Shown here one piece after another: positions 21,860-33,221 of a stretch of DNA of 64,000 nucleotides. How positions within the stretch are numbered: the stretch's first letter is position 1; each line of letters opens with the position of its first letter. Under the pieces are notes generated by a model. The model did no database searches. It was not told where the DNA came from and worked only from the letters and a program-made list of their open reading frames with translations. This DNA comes from Pezicula radicicola (lineage: Eukaryota > Ascomycota > Leotiomycetes > Helotiales > Dermateaceae), in assembly GCA_003008705.1 (NCBI GenBank), contig PDUO01000007.1:774123-838122 (forward strand), in the 5' to 3' direction. A program made the translations under genes and the position numbers.

Positions 21860-23478
21860 TTAAAATGAGTGCTTCCCGGGTTGTCTTGCATCATCAACAG
21901 AAATAGCTTCGCCATATGTCACTTCAACATTGACTTCCTTCCGAATCTCCTCAGGGCCTGCCAGAATATTCTCGTCACTGGACCACGCTCCAACTCGACA
22001 TCGGGGTCCTTCCCACTCATTTTTATTTGTGCTGACGGTCTGGAGAGCATATCCACGACTCTTTCTATCTCCTGACTGCTGTAGATATCCCGACGGCGTT
22101 GGACGAGAAGCGTAATCCGTGGATCCAAGAATTTTGGGAGAAATACGTCGAACAAGTGATCCAAAAGATGGTACGCAACCTGTGGCAATCGCAAGATTTG
22201 CTTCCAAGGATGAAACTGTGTATCCTACTCCATATGTTCGATCATGATTGCGGGGTGAGAATCGCCAGGAATAAACAACGAGTCGGGCGATAGACACTCC
22301 CGTTACACTTGAATATCAGAAAGATTAGTATGAAGTACTTCGAGATTGAATTTGTGATGTGAACTCACATAAGTCCAACCCCAAGAATGGAGCTAACGAT
22401 CATCTTTTTCCGGCGTGCCATTTTCAAGTCCCATACAATAAACATCGGTATTCCAACGACCAACAGATCCGTAGCAACAGCGAGTCCAGCTGATATGAGG
22501 AAGAATTTTATTTGGTCGAAGCACTTTCCTCCTTTTATTGTAACCCCATTGAGTTTGCCTTTACTGTCTGCGCCCGCTGCTTTCTGAGCTGCTGCATCCA
22601 TCGCGGGATAATCGAAGACATAGTTGAATGGAGTACATTGGAAAGCGTCTGCGATGAAAATTGCGACGGCCAGCATGAAATTTATGACGAATACAGTCCA
22701 GAGGGCTCTCCTCACCCATGTCTTGGTACCGACAATGTGGAGGAGGAAGAGAATTACGGATGCTTTGACGAGCGATAGGATAGGGTTATATAGTAATTGG
22801 TTGGCAAGGTTATATTTCTGTCCTCGGACTTGTTGGGCGATGTCCAGTTTTGGGATATCTGCCAGATGGTAACCTTGCCATGTGTAGATTGTATCTGAAG
22901 GACGGTCAGCATTCTTGTATGTATATATTTGAGATACTTACTAACACCTGATGATTACATAGGTCTCTGCAGCTACAAGAAGCTATGCTGTGTTAGATGA
23001 CAGGCCGATGGACATTTTGAAGTTCAAAATGGTGTCTTACATATGCAATCCCAAGAAGAACATCACCTGCAAATTCGTCAGTACATACATCATCTGCAGT
23101 TTAGTACTCTGTAAAGGCTTGGAAGTTTCTCCCACAGAGGGATAAGCTTTTCTCGTTCTCGACAATACTAGGCTTCAACGAAAGCAGATAAAGATCGTCG
23201 TGAAGAGAGTTCATTGTACGCGAATAACGGCCGGCACGTAGAAAACACGTTCCTTTGTTGATCTTCTCCAGGTCGTGATGCCGATCGCAAGATGATAGAC
23301 ACAACAAGCTTTGGACCACCTAAGTGGAAAACTTACTCCATATAATATAAGTATCCCACGACCGTCCATCCTTTAAATCGATAATTCTTGCGCAAATCCT
23401 GAAAATGACAAAGAGAGTACTAATGCCTAGAGCGATTCCGATAATTGTCAGAGCAGCAGGCTGCTGCGTATCAACCAT
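21860..23478 (-). CDS. Rhodopsin-domain integral membrane protein
   Basis: A fungal rhodopsin-domain (PTH11-related style) seven-helix protein of unknown ligand, about 392 residues. Exons 23478-23337, 23066-23041, 22982-22946, 22894-22369 and 22307-21860 all join in frame. The 26- and 37-base exons are small but their translation ([19 protein letters not shown]) continues a membrane helix. The signature [15 protein letters not shown], the helices around LALLFLLHI-type runs and [19 protein letters not shown] near the end are family hallmarks. The start chosen is the ATG before [13 protein letters not shown] because helix 1 follows directly. The first intron is 270 bp, five times longer than the rest. 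The charged tail (about residues 300-392) is cytoplasmic by inference. Confidence 0.8.
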
Positions 23479-24173
23479 AGCAATAAAAGTAGTCGGCAAG
23501 AAGAGAGAATGTCTCAAGAAAAGATCGACGATTCAATGTTGTGCGAGACATACATTATGAATTAAACACACCGTCGAAATCCTTTGGGAGCCTCAAGGTT
23601 GTTTTCTTTCCTGGCCCCTGGATTCATGTGTCACCCATGGATACTCACCAAACTTCCAGCAATTGTAACTTCGCCAGGAACAACTTTAAAACTTGATTTT
23701 GTGGCTAAGCCTTGCAGTCTGGGCCTTCGGTAATGGTCTAGCCGGCGGAGAACCAACAGCCTAACATTAATTACCTCTGTTGCCTTTTCTCGCTCTTTTC
23801 CATTTGAAGCAGGAGCAAATGTTTAGCAACTAGTCCCCAATTTACTGCAATTTGTGTGAGTATTGAGGATTGGATCGCTTGACTTTAAGCACTCTTCTAA
23901 CAATATGGTTCATTGTCTATATCAATCAAGGCCGGTTGAACATCGATCCTCTTATCTCTAATCTATCTTCTTATTGTACAAATGAGGCTGTGCAAAAGTT
24001 ATTCTTCTATGTGAAAGAGTTCAAATAATGGGACAGTTCCAACTTCCAGATTATGTCGTCTCAAGCATCCAAACAATTGGCAATCTTAAGTCCAAGACGG
24101 AGTAATTATGCGAAGGATTTTATGCTCTGATTTAGACTTCGGACGTGCTCGACGTTACGGCAGGAGCTTCTGT
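23479..24173. other. Spacer, no gene seen
   Basis: It holds the promoter of the rhodopsin-domain gene; nothing else was recognised. Confidence 0.5.
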
Positions 24174-24652
24174 TGCGACGCACTCGCTAATTTTCGAATT
24201 GGTTAACGCGGCATGCCTATTAGTCAACACGACATCGAATTAGTCGATAGGACGTCGTATTAGCCAATCGGTTCTAATCCATATATCTATATAAGCAAAA
24301 AAAGTAAAAAAGTAGAATCTTCTATAAAATAGAGGTTCTAATCTATATAATAAATAGTATTTAGTAAGTTATCTTATAATAAAGCCTCTCTTAGAGGTTA
24401 TCTTAAATACCTTAAGAGGAACTAAAAATTATTTAAGTTATATAATATTAATAGAGGTATAATATAAGAAATCTTTATCTATTATATAGAGGAATAGTAT
24501 TACTAACTATACTACTTTTATAGGAATTTTAATACAGTTTTAAAGGTAAGGAAAATCAAGTCTTAACGTATTTGACTAATACGTAACGCATGCCCACTTA
24601 TTAGTCAATTTGTTGCTGTATTGGCCAACTCGATTATTAGTAAGCGCATCGC
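24174..24652. mobile_element. AT-rich degraded element with weak inverted ends
   Basis: The left end (GCGACGCACTCGCTAAT, then TCGAATTGGTTAA) and right end read in reverse (GCGATGCGCTTACTAAT, then TCGAGTTGGCCAA) match at most positions. The 300-base core (24280-24570) is almost only A and T with scarcely any CG, as expected after repeat-induced point mutation. No open frame survives. Confidence 0.45.
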
Positions 24653-25197
24653 TACTTGCGGAGGCGAGTACGAACGTCGGAAATGATTCAAACTCTATCA
24701 TAGAAAAGCACACAAGCGAACCGCCTAATCTTTACATACCGGATGCTTCCGTTTTCTCATGGTTAATTAGCCCCAGAAAATGAAGCATCCTAGTGAAAGT
24801 TGATTCGTTACCTTCTTGAACCATGGGTCTTTACGTTCTACCAGGCCTATTCTTGGCATTAAGCACCGGGTACGGGAGTAGAACCCGATGTGTCGGTAAT
24901 ACTCTTGTCCTTGCTTAGACTGCCGATGAACTTACAAAATACACCGAAATACCGGGATGAAGGGTGGGATACCGACTGGGAGATTGGTGGGTTTATTATT
25001 ACGCTTAATTAAGAAAATCGAACCACTTTAACTGCAGGTGCATCAAGGTTTTTTATATTTCTGTTCCCTGCCCGGGCATTTCTTTTTCGTTTTCCCTTCG
25101 TCACTCCTGTCGACAACACTGACTTTTCTTAGTCAACGAGGAAAGTTAAGGGGAAATACGAGCACTGATCCAAGCTGAATCGTCCCTACGTTGAAAC
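24653..25197. other. Promoter region of the oxidase gene
   Basis: No open frame of note. It is the upstream region of the secreted oxidase starting at 25198. Confidence 0.5.
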
Positions 25198-27236
25198 ATG
25201 TTAGGATTCACCAGCTTGCTCGTGGCGGCTTTGTGCTTGAGGGTCGCTTCCACCTCACCTATTGCCGACTCCACAACCGATGCCTCAACTGCAGCAGCAC
25301 CAGTAGTCGCAACGGACAACACAACACATTTCAATTTTGAGACTATTCAACTTACCACCGATAGTCTGTCGACACTAGATGATAATATCGCAGCAATCTT
25401 CCAGTTCGACAATGATACTGCTTCATCGGCAAACTTAACAAGCAGAAGTTCTGCTGCTTGTAAAGTCTTCCCTGGTGACTGGAATTGGCCTGCAGATTTC
25501 ATCTGGTCGACTTTGGGCTATCTTCTTGGGAAGAATGCTCTCATTAAGACTGTGCCACTGGCTTCCCCTTGCTACTATGGGAACTACTATGACGAAGCAA
25601 AGTGTGCTCTTTTGACAGCGAACTGGACCAACTCATACCTTCAGTATGTTGTCATTAAAAGATTGGAGTCTAATACTGACTGAACATAGTATGCAAGATC
25701 CAACATCAATGATGTCACCTGTCTACCAAGGCCTTACCTGTCAAGTAACTACAGATCCAACACAGAATTGTACTTTAGGCGCATTTCCTTACTATGCAGT
25801 CAACGTGTCAAATGTAATGCAAATCCAGCTAGCAGTAAACTTTGCACGAACACTAAATCTTCGACTGGTCGTGAAAAACACAGGTCATGACTTTTCGGGA
25901 AAGTCAGGTGGTGCTGGTGCTTTGAGTATCTGGACTCACAACCTAAAGGATATCAAGTATTTTGCGAGTTACTATAGTAGAGGCTGTGGATATAGTGGCC
26001 CCGCGTTCAAAGTCGGCGCCGGTGTCCAAGCATTTGAGATCTACCAGGAAGCTTATAAGAGAGGGTTAGTTGTTGTTGGTGGTGAAGGACAGGTACTATG
26101 ACTTATCCTTTTGTGCTCATATCTCGGGAACTAATTCAGAGTTGCAGACAGTTGGTGTCATGGGTGGGTACATTCAAGGCGGTGGCCACTCACCTCTTGG
26201 ATCTATCCACGGGATGGCTGCAGACCAAGTCCTATCTATGGATGTTGTTACAGCAGACGGACGATTCCTTACGGCAGATTTTGAACAAAACACAGATCTG
26301 TTCTGGGCATTGCGTGGTGGTGGTGGCAGCACTTTTGGCGTTGTTACATCCGTGACGGTCAGAGCCTATCCTGATTTGCCCGTCACTGCATCAACATTCT
26401 CCTTTACTGTTGGAGGTAATATCACTACCGATAACTTCTGGACTGGAGTACGAAACTACCTGGATTATTTCCCCTCACTCTCAACTCAAGGCATTTATGC
26501 CTATTGGTTCATTATCAAAACAACAACTGGCCCCATGTTCCTAATGCAACCATTTTGGGCTCCCGGAAAGACACTGGACGAGACCAATGCCCTTCTGGCA
26601 CCATGGTTTGCTCAATTGGCTGCACTTAATATCACGTTTACACCAAAGACAGTACACTATGACTCCTTCTATACCGGATGGCTTGAATCATTCCCTCTAG
26701 AAGTAGTTCAGAAAACCCACGTCGCTACTGGTTCCCGTCTGTGGCCAAAACAAAACTGGGACTCAAAATCTGCTCTTGATGCAACTTTCAACGCAATAAA
26801 GACTTCGGCTGTAGCTGGTCTCACAGTTATTGGGTTCATCATCGACCCCAATCTCAAAAATGGCGGAAACCCCGATAACGCAGTAAATCCCGCCTGGCGA
26901 AACACTTATGCACACATCCTTCAATCTGTCAACTGGGTGGACGGTGACAGTGCTGCTGTACAAATGGCTACTAGACAGAATTTCACTTTTGGCCATATGC
27001 AACGTTGGCGGGACGTCTCACCTGGTGCAGGATCCTACCTAGGCGAGAGCGACATCCTCGAGCCGAATTTCCAACAAAGTTTTTATGGAACGGCATATAA
27101 GCGATTATTGCAAATCAAGAAGCGTCTCGATCCTAAAGATGTTTTCTTTGCGCAGACGGCCGTGGGTAGTGAGAATTGGCAGGTCGTGACTGCGAATGGA
27201 CTGCCTAGTGGGAATGGAAGGCTCTGTAGAGTCTAG
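25198..27236 (+). CDS. Secreted FAD-linked oxidase (berberine-bridge-like)
   Basis: A vanillyl-alcohol-oxidase-fold flavoenzyme, probably secreted, substrate unknown. Exons 25198-25643, 25690-26092 and 26148-27236 give 645 residues. A signal peptide is visible ([15 protein letters not shown]), then a long Thr/Ala-rich leader to about residue 80 that is longer than in most relatives. The FAD-binding domain contains [27 protein letters not shown] (the His of NTGHD is the usual covalent FAD site) and [13 protein letters not shown]. The substrate lobe ends with a typical [18 protein letters not shown]. Several Asn-X-Ser/Thr sites fit a secreted glycoprotein. Such enzymes occur in secondary-metabolite clusters and in sugar or alcohol oxidation; nothing nearby indicates which. 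Confidence 0.92.
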
Positions 27237-27832
27237 AGATGTCCATTATTAGTACACAATATTATAAAAATATTAATAATCTAATTAATGTTTTATTACA
27301 TCATAATTCTTATTCCATGTAATTGATTGAAGCAAGCTCAGGTAATGTGGCTGTAAGTACTCGAAATCCCTTGAATTGGTTATAAATCGAGGACGAATTT
27401 GACTGTAGCATAACCACTCTTAGCGAGAATGTTCCAATCATCTTCGTTATTCCTTTTCTTTTTGACATTTAAGTAACTATATATGCTAAGCTTTTTCTCA
27501 AGGCTAACAAAAGCTCTCAATATGTCTGGAAAAGATATCGATTGTGCAAGTCGACTTGTAGAAGACAATCTATACACCTTTTAACTATCGTAGCCATCGT
27601 CTTCGATTTCCTGCAGGTTCTAACCTTATAGGCTATAATAGATACCACCATATATCGTGCTTTTCTACATGTGGAATCCGCTGTTAGCAAACGCGAGGGA
27701 AGTTAGTGAAAACTCATCTAGCTAAGACATAGTTATCATAACTATCGGAAATATTAAATCCCCGCATATATGAAGCTCGTTATGATACCACCTATCATAA
27801 AAATTAGTATGAGGGCCCATATTAGGGTACTA
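27237..27832. other. AT-rich spacer
   Basis: 3' region of the oxidase gene, then AT-rich DNA with no gene seen. Confidence 0.5.
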
Positions 27833-27967
27833 CCTTTTGAACTGGTTTATAGGACATTATTTTACTTAGGGCAACTAAGTTACCTAAATTAAGTGAGTTA
27901 CTCAAGTCTATCTCTTGCCTGAATGAACAGCCATTCAAAATGATCTTTTATAAACCAATTCGTACGG
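27833..27967. mobile_element. MITE, reversed copy of family C
   Basis: The right end contains TTATAAACCAATTCGTACGG, matching the right end of the 21478-21631 copy. The left end matches in reverse with several changes (CTGGTTTATAGG). The internal block AGGGCAACTAAGTTACCT corresponds to the reverse strand of the other copy. Confidence 0.5.
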
Positions 27968-29166
27968 CATAACATAATCACAAGCTATACATTCCACTTT
28001 AATCTGATACTTCAACACCAAATGTTCAGCACGTCTCATATTTGATGGTCAAACGATCATCTGAACGGTTTTTACTAAGGCGTAAGACAGTGTAGAGGTA
28101 CTGTACCCCTCAAGAGAGAATAGCATTGCTGTTTTAGCGATTAAAACTTCTATGCTACATGAAATTTTAGCTGAATTAGGAAAAGAGACTGCAGAAAAAG
28201 CAGCCCTATAGAGGCGAGGGGAAGTTCCCGGCGATCCCTGAGTGGGAAACAAAAAACCATCCAGCGAAAAATCACACTAGGTACGCAGGAACTAGTCCCT
28301 TGCATTTCTTTCTTACCAAAACTATGCCTATTTGGGATGCATGGGGACTACAAGGCAAGTCAAACTCCGATTCATTCTTTGATCGAAGCCTCGAGATATC
28401 CCTTCGAGAAATTAAATTGCTACTTGAACTCCTAGGGAAACTCAGATCCGGCCGACATAACAAAATTTCGAACCCGTGGGCGATCTGATACAGTGTTGTA
28501 TTACTCCACACATGGGTCCTAATACGTTTACAATTGATATTTGACATATGCTGTAGCGCTTTGAGCTCACCGCCCTGTTAGGTATCTAACATAAGTAAGT
28601 TACTTAAGTTGAAAACAAGTGAGTTACTTATATTAAAAAAAATACTAGCAGAACTCACGTGGCATTGTACACGTATCAGGACCCCCACACATGTCATAAT
28701 ACTTTAGACAAGCCATTTAATACATCAGCTTTCGGGGCCAAGATGAACCCTACATGCACTATAACATAACGAGGCAGTGACATTATAAACCGCACATACT
28801 ATACAATAATCTCTAAATTATATAACAAAACAACTAGGAGTTGGTAGACTCGCAGCGATAAATCACTCAAGTCTGAAGTCAACAGAATAGAGAGGGAGAC
28901 GAGGCTGCAAATGAGAAAAGGGGTGTATCAAGTGTGGATGGTCCTCGTTACACCGTTACACCGGGAAGGTAAGTACGGCACTCTGCATCAGCCATATTCT
29001 TCCTCTCTAGTGAGGGGACGCCACCATTTCAGTCTCACTTTCAGAAATAGGCAATGAACATAAGTACACGGAAAGCCTCCTAGCCGCACTCGGAAGTTCT
29101 CTAAAATCCCATAACCTCGTACTTCTATGGCTTCAATTTCACATTGATGCTTTTGTATTCTTCTTT
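27968..29166. other. AT-rich spacer with element fragments
   Basis: Short motifs resembling family C (GTTACTTAAGTT near 28600, GTGAGTTACTTA near 28620) and the shared 23-base string at 28662-28684 suggest old insertions. No gene seen. Confidence 0.4.
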
Positions 29167-30372
29167 ATGGCTCGCCTTATTCTAATCCTATGTTTGCTCC
29201 TAACCACTGTGTGCGCAGTCCCATGGATTGGACCTCAACAGACCTTTTCTGTAACCGCTATGGCTGACTGGACACCAGTCCCAACAAAGGCATAATATGG
29301 CGATTTTAATGCAAATGGATTTTCAAAGAGAGGATACTATCTAGTCAATCTTTGTGGATGGCAAGTCACCTAAGTCTTTTTGACACCTCAGTAATATTAA
29401 AAATATAGCAGACAAGGTCCAGGTCATCAAGGGGCATACTGTTCCTCGGATTCCTCTCGCGCTTGGTTCACGGACATAGGATGCTGTTCGATTGGCGGAA
29501 ACTGTGATGCAGTCTATACGTCTTGTATCAATGGAGATCATGACCCGCAGAGCGTATCATATCCTGGCGACCTTGGTGGGTATACTCCACGGCCTGCACA
29601 ACCGGTTCATTTCATTATATTACAAGTGCCAGCTTTTGTTATAGGAACGCGTTTACGAGCGGATGCTACCAATTTGGGTGTGGAAGTACTGTACAAGCGT
29701 GGGTCTGGGTTAGACCGTAGTCACTTTTTGGACGGGTATTAGCACACAGTTCTCGACACAAATCATCTTCACGGGAGGGGCCCTGGATGTATCAACATCC
29801 AACCCAGCTACTCCTCAAATAATAAACTCTAGTCAAGGATATGGCGGCATAAAACAAGGATCCTCGGGCCTCTCCTTGGGAGCCAAAATTGGCATTGGAG
29901 TCGGCGTAGCAGTAGTCGCACTCATAGGCCTCGCCTTACTGTTCGTGTGCTGCTATCATCGCCACAAGAAAGTCGAGACTCACACCCATGGCCTCCATCC
30001 CGCCAGTCTAACGTCAATCAATATCCCGTCGCCGAGCTCCCCCAAGCTGAGATCTCCCAGACACATCATGAAAAGAATATTCAGGCTGCTCCGGTAGAAG
30101 CGGAAGCCAGATCTCTTGGTTTCGGGCATTCTGGCGTTGGATATTCGCCTGTTTCGGCTACCGAGGGTTCAATTCAAAGTCCTGCTCTTACAAGACCCAG
30201 TTCTACAGCTACGCTCTCACCGTCATCGGCTATATCGCCTGAATCCACGATGTCAGCCCGTTTCTCAGATACACACGAGTTTTCCATGAATCACTCTCTA
30301 CGCCCTAGAAACAATCTCTCAAATATACGTGTGCTGGAAAGTAGAAATGAACTTGATTGTAGAATGATGTAG
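29167..30372 (+). pseudogene. Broken secreted/single-span surface protein gene
   Basis: The gene opens with a good signal peptide (LILILCLLLTTVCAVP) and a mature start with WTPVPTKA, then hits TAA at 29293-29295. Beyond it coding character continues in frame (NLCGW), then after a probable intron a Cys-containing domain (DIGCCSIGGNCDAVYTSC; YQFGCGSTVQAW). The frame changes near 29720-29735. A membrane span follows (IGIGVGVAVVALIGLALLFV) with Cys-Cys and basic residues after it, and the frame changes again near 29985, after which a Pro/Gln/Ser-rich tail runs to 30372. The layout (signal, short Cys domain, one span, proline-rich tail) matches a common mould surface-protein family of unknown role. 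One nonsense codon and two frameshifts argue for decay rather than mis-splicing. Confidence 0.65.
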
Positions 30373-30995
30373 GCCTAGGGGGGTACTATATACATATAGG
30401 AATAGGGGTAGGTTGTGCGTACAATTAATTCGCATAAATACGCATAAACAGCCTGATTGTAGCAACAACATGACTTATCCACCAGTTACTCTCCACCATC
30501 TGTCTTTGCTCCTACTTTGCATGAGCTAGAGGGGTTTTCACGTCAAAGATAATTGATAACGTATACCCGGTAGAAGTGTTGGGACACTCAGGGAATAAAC
30601 GGAAGATTAAGAGACTGAGAGGGACGAAGAGGACTTGGAAAAACCGAGGAGGGATATCGAGAGGGATAGGGTACATAAAGAGAGAGACCGACTTAATTTG
30701 AGCCACTCTGGATACTCTCTTTCTTAGTAACTCACCTTATAAGCAACTCGTTTTGTATGTAACCTACGTGTTTTGAGTGGTTCACTTAATTTGAGTAACT
30801 CTCTTGATTTGCGTAACTCAGCCCAGGAATTTGATTTCAAGCTTATTATTCAACCCCTTAAAGCCACAATCAGGTCAGAACCTGAAAAGTAAAAGAGATT
30901 TAGGAGAGTAGAATACACAATAAACATATTTAATTCAACCATTCTGACCATTGATAAGTCCGACCATGGATACAGCTTTTAGATTTGAAGTAGTG
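30373..30995. other. Spacer, possible family C fragment
   Basis: A TTGAGTGGTTCACTTAATTT run near 30770 resembles the interior of element family C. No gene seen. Confidence 0.4.
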
Positions 30996-31440
30996 CCGCT
31001 AAAGAGTATTGACCTGAGTCGGCTAGCAAACGAGGCCCAAAGTTGATGAAGAAGTCCGTAACATTTGAAGACGAGAGAGCAAATACCAGACATTCACTAA
31101 TCAGTGATATAAAAGTACCGTCTTCACAGATAAAGATACTTTTCGGATGGAGATCGAGATGACAAAATGCAAGAGGCTCGGACTAGAAATTTACCTTCTC
31201 CAGCCGACCCCTGTCTATTAACTTCGTGTTACACCACTCTTGTAGGCCTATAGTTCTTTCAAAGATTCTGGCAGCACTGCGATTTGTAAAGAAGCGATCA
31301 CACCCAATTCCATTTCGGAATGGGCCTACAGGACCTTGGGCTGGCATGGGGAAGGTCAAGAGATGGCGAATTACTTTAACAATAGCATCGAAGACTCCTG
31401 TTTCACCGTCGGGATGCTGTTTTCTGTATTCTACATATGT
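30996..31440 (-). pseudogene. Remnant of APH-family phosphotransferase
   Basis: The translation contains MPAQGPVGPFRNGIGCDRFF and, after a TAG, FCHLDLHPKSIFICEDGTF. The second matches the catalytic loop of the aminoglycoside-phosphotransferase kinase family, very common in moulds. The loop keeps the His and Asp (HLD) but has Ser where the metal-binding Asn is expected, and the following DxG-type motif is unrecognisable. With the in-frame stop and no start region it is a decayed fragment. Orientation is minus. Confidence 0.6.
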
Positions 31441-31454
31441 TATGCCATTGTTTA

Positions 31455-31830
31455 AATTTTCATCTCTTCTAGTACATATATAATGCAATGGATTTGTCAT
31501 AGAGCTATCTGCTGCGAGAGCGCATAAAAACTGGCTGTTCGCTCACCATGCTAAAGAACTTTAAACCACATCTGAATAGCCGTCAACTCATCTTGAAAAT
31601 CGGGGTCGTTGAATGCTGCAGCCCCTTCATTTAGAGTTTCTACAAGCATGCTCTCTGCTACCTGCTGTTATTACTTCAGATTGCATGTCTAGAACATGCG
31701 AAAACAATTCCGGTGTACTGGGCACAGCTACATCGACATTCGTTAGGGCTCGCAGTCTCCTGTCTGCCAAGTCCATTGTATCAGGGCGTACATGAAGGGG
31801 AATTTGTGAAATATAGGGCATCTAATAAGT
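31455..31830 (-). pseudogene. Fragment resembling N-terminal region of Vts1-type protein
   Basis: One frame reads GAAAFNDPDFQDELTAIQMW, stops, continues HGERTASFYALSQQ, stops again, then shows an aliphatic helix. This resembles the helical segment ahead of the SAM domain in fungal Vts1-like RNA-binding proteins (a memory-based match, not a search). Upstream, NVDVAVPSTPELFSHVLDM in another frame could belong to it. At least two TAG/TGA stops and a frame change show it is dead. Confidence 0.35.
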
Positions 31831-32269
31831 TCGCGGGCGCTTTGAATCATCGCTAGGCTGGGAGTTCCCTATGTCTACCTCTCTCGCTCGATGATGCTTG
31901 ACACGGAATTGTCTAGACGTTGGAGAAGTTCCGTATCGTAGATGTTGACATTCTTGTAGTTCTTCCTATCAGTTTGAGACGTAACCTTTGGTTTGGACCA
32001 ACATGTCGACTCTGTACTCATACTCCATTCTGAATAGATATCCCCAATGGCCGCTGGTTTCAGCGGTTTTTGGCAACGGGGCACTGGATGTGCGAAACCA
32101 GCTGTGGCACTCCAAACTACGATACAGAGAAGTTAACGTCAACACATCTCTACTTAGACGCATTAGGTTATAGTTTGCTTACCAAACTGTAACAGGCGCT
32201 CCGGTGTTGCGCCTTTCGAATTTGTGGGAATTACACCTTAGTCGAGGGAACCGTTCAGAGCTAGAGTAC
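31831..32269. other. Degraded coding-like DNA, not assignable
   Basis: Short interrupted frames on both strands; probably more of the neighbouring relics, but I cannot name any of it. Confidence 0.35.
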
Positions 32270-32670
32270 TGACCCATAATGAAGCTCATGGTAAGCTCAT
32301 TCCCGGAACTACAATGAAATTTGTCGAACTGATAGGTGTAGTATCACTAAAGAAACCACTGTATAGCTCGTACTCGCCGGAACGAACCTTGGTATAGCCA
32401 GGACTATGTTTGAAGTGTGCTTGAATGACTGCTTCGACTTTCTACAAGGTAGCAAAGATTATTAGTGCATGCTTCATAATAGATATGATCCCATAGTAGC
32501 TTAAACACAGCCTATATCCCAGCCATATTCCGAGGGATAGGAATGGTGCGTCCTAAGGCATCCTCTAACTTGATAGGAGCTTGTGCCCAAGTGTGACGCA
32601 AATCAGATGGAGGAAGGTTCTCCAGAGCCTTGCGAAAAGTTTCCATCAATTCGCTCTGCGAATTCCTATG
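32270..32670 (-). pseudogene. Remnant of fungal ubiquitin-like-domain gene
   Basis: The minus strand reads ALENLPPSDLRHTWAQAPIK, then LEDALGRTIPIP. After a probable old intron it continues VEAVIQAHFKHSPGYTKVRS, a YELYSGFF segment and FIVVPGMSL. That order (LEDALGR motif, helix, GxxKVxxGxYEL, VVPGM strand) is the pattern of the ubiquitin-like domain found in many mould proteins of unknown function. A stop (after NMAGI) and loss of flanking coding regions indicate decay. A weak frame continues left to about 33050. Confidence 0.55.
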
Positions 32671-33221
32671 GCGGCATAAGAAGCTGATTTCTTGTCAAGT
32701 AGGCTACACTGTGCAGGAGACTAACAGTATTGGTGTCAAGCGTACCAAAGAAGTGTGGCTTAGCTGGCTTAGGTTGTCTCCTTAGAGAAATTGAAATTGG
32801 AACACTGAGCAAGCGAAAATCAAGAAAACCAAAAAGGACATAAGAGAGTTTCTCAATGTATTTTGGTAATCAGGTGTCCCAACTTCAATTTCCATGGCGA
32901 GCTTGTGTTGTCATCGGATTCTCGCTTAGTCGTGGACTGTGATGAAGGAAGCCCCTTTTTGCTAAGCGAGTACAGAGCAAGGTTGTACATCTCGTCAGCA
33001 CGTAGCACAAATATCGAGATAGAAGAATGATAGTCGGTTTCAAAACTCATAAGAATTTCTCGATTGGTACAAGCATCTGAGATACATAAAGCAAAATGCT
33101 CCAGAAACTCTGATAGCGCTTTAGCTAAGTGAGACTGCTACAATCACCATTCAACCCATTTTCGAACCATATCGAGCAGAACGGATAATCTTATTTTCGT
33201 TCCCTAAAATACCATTACTAA
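32671..33221. other. Spacer between relics
   Basis: A minus-strand frame at 32853-33050 has coding-like composition but no recognisable relative. It may be the N-terminal part of the ubiquitin-like relic. Confidence 0.35.

Noticed and set aside
22099..22778. Plus-strand frames in the rhodopsin-domain region
   Set aside because: They are antisense shadows of a well-supported minus-strand gene.
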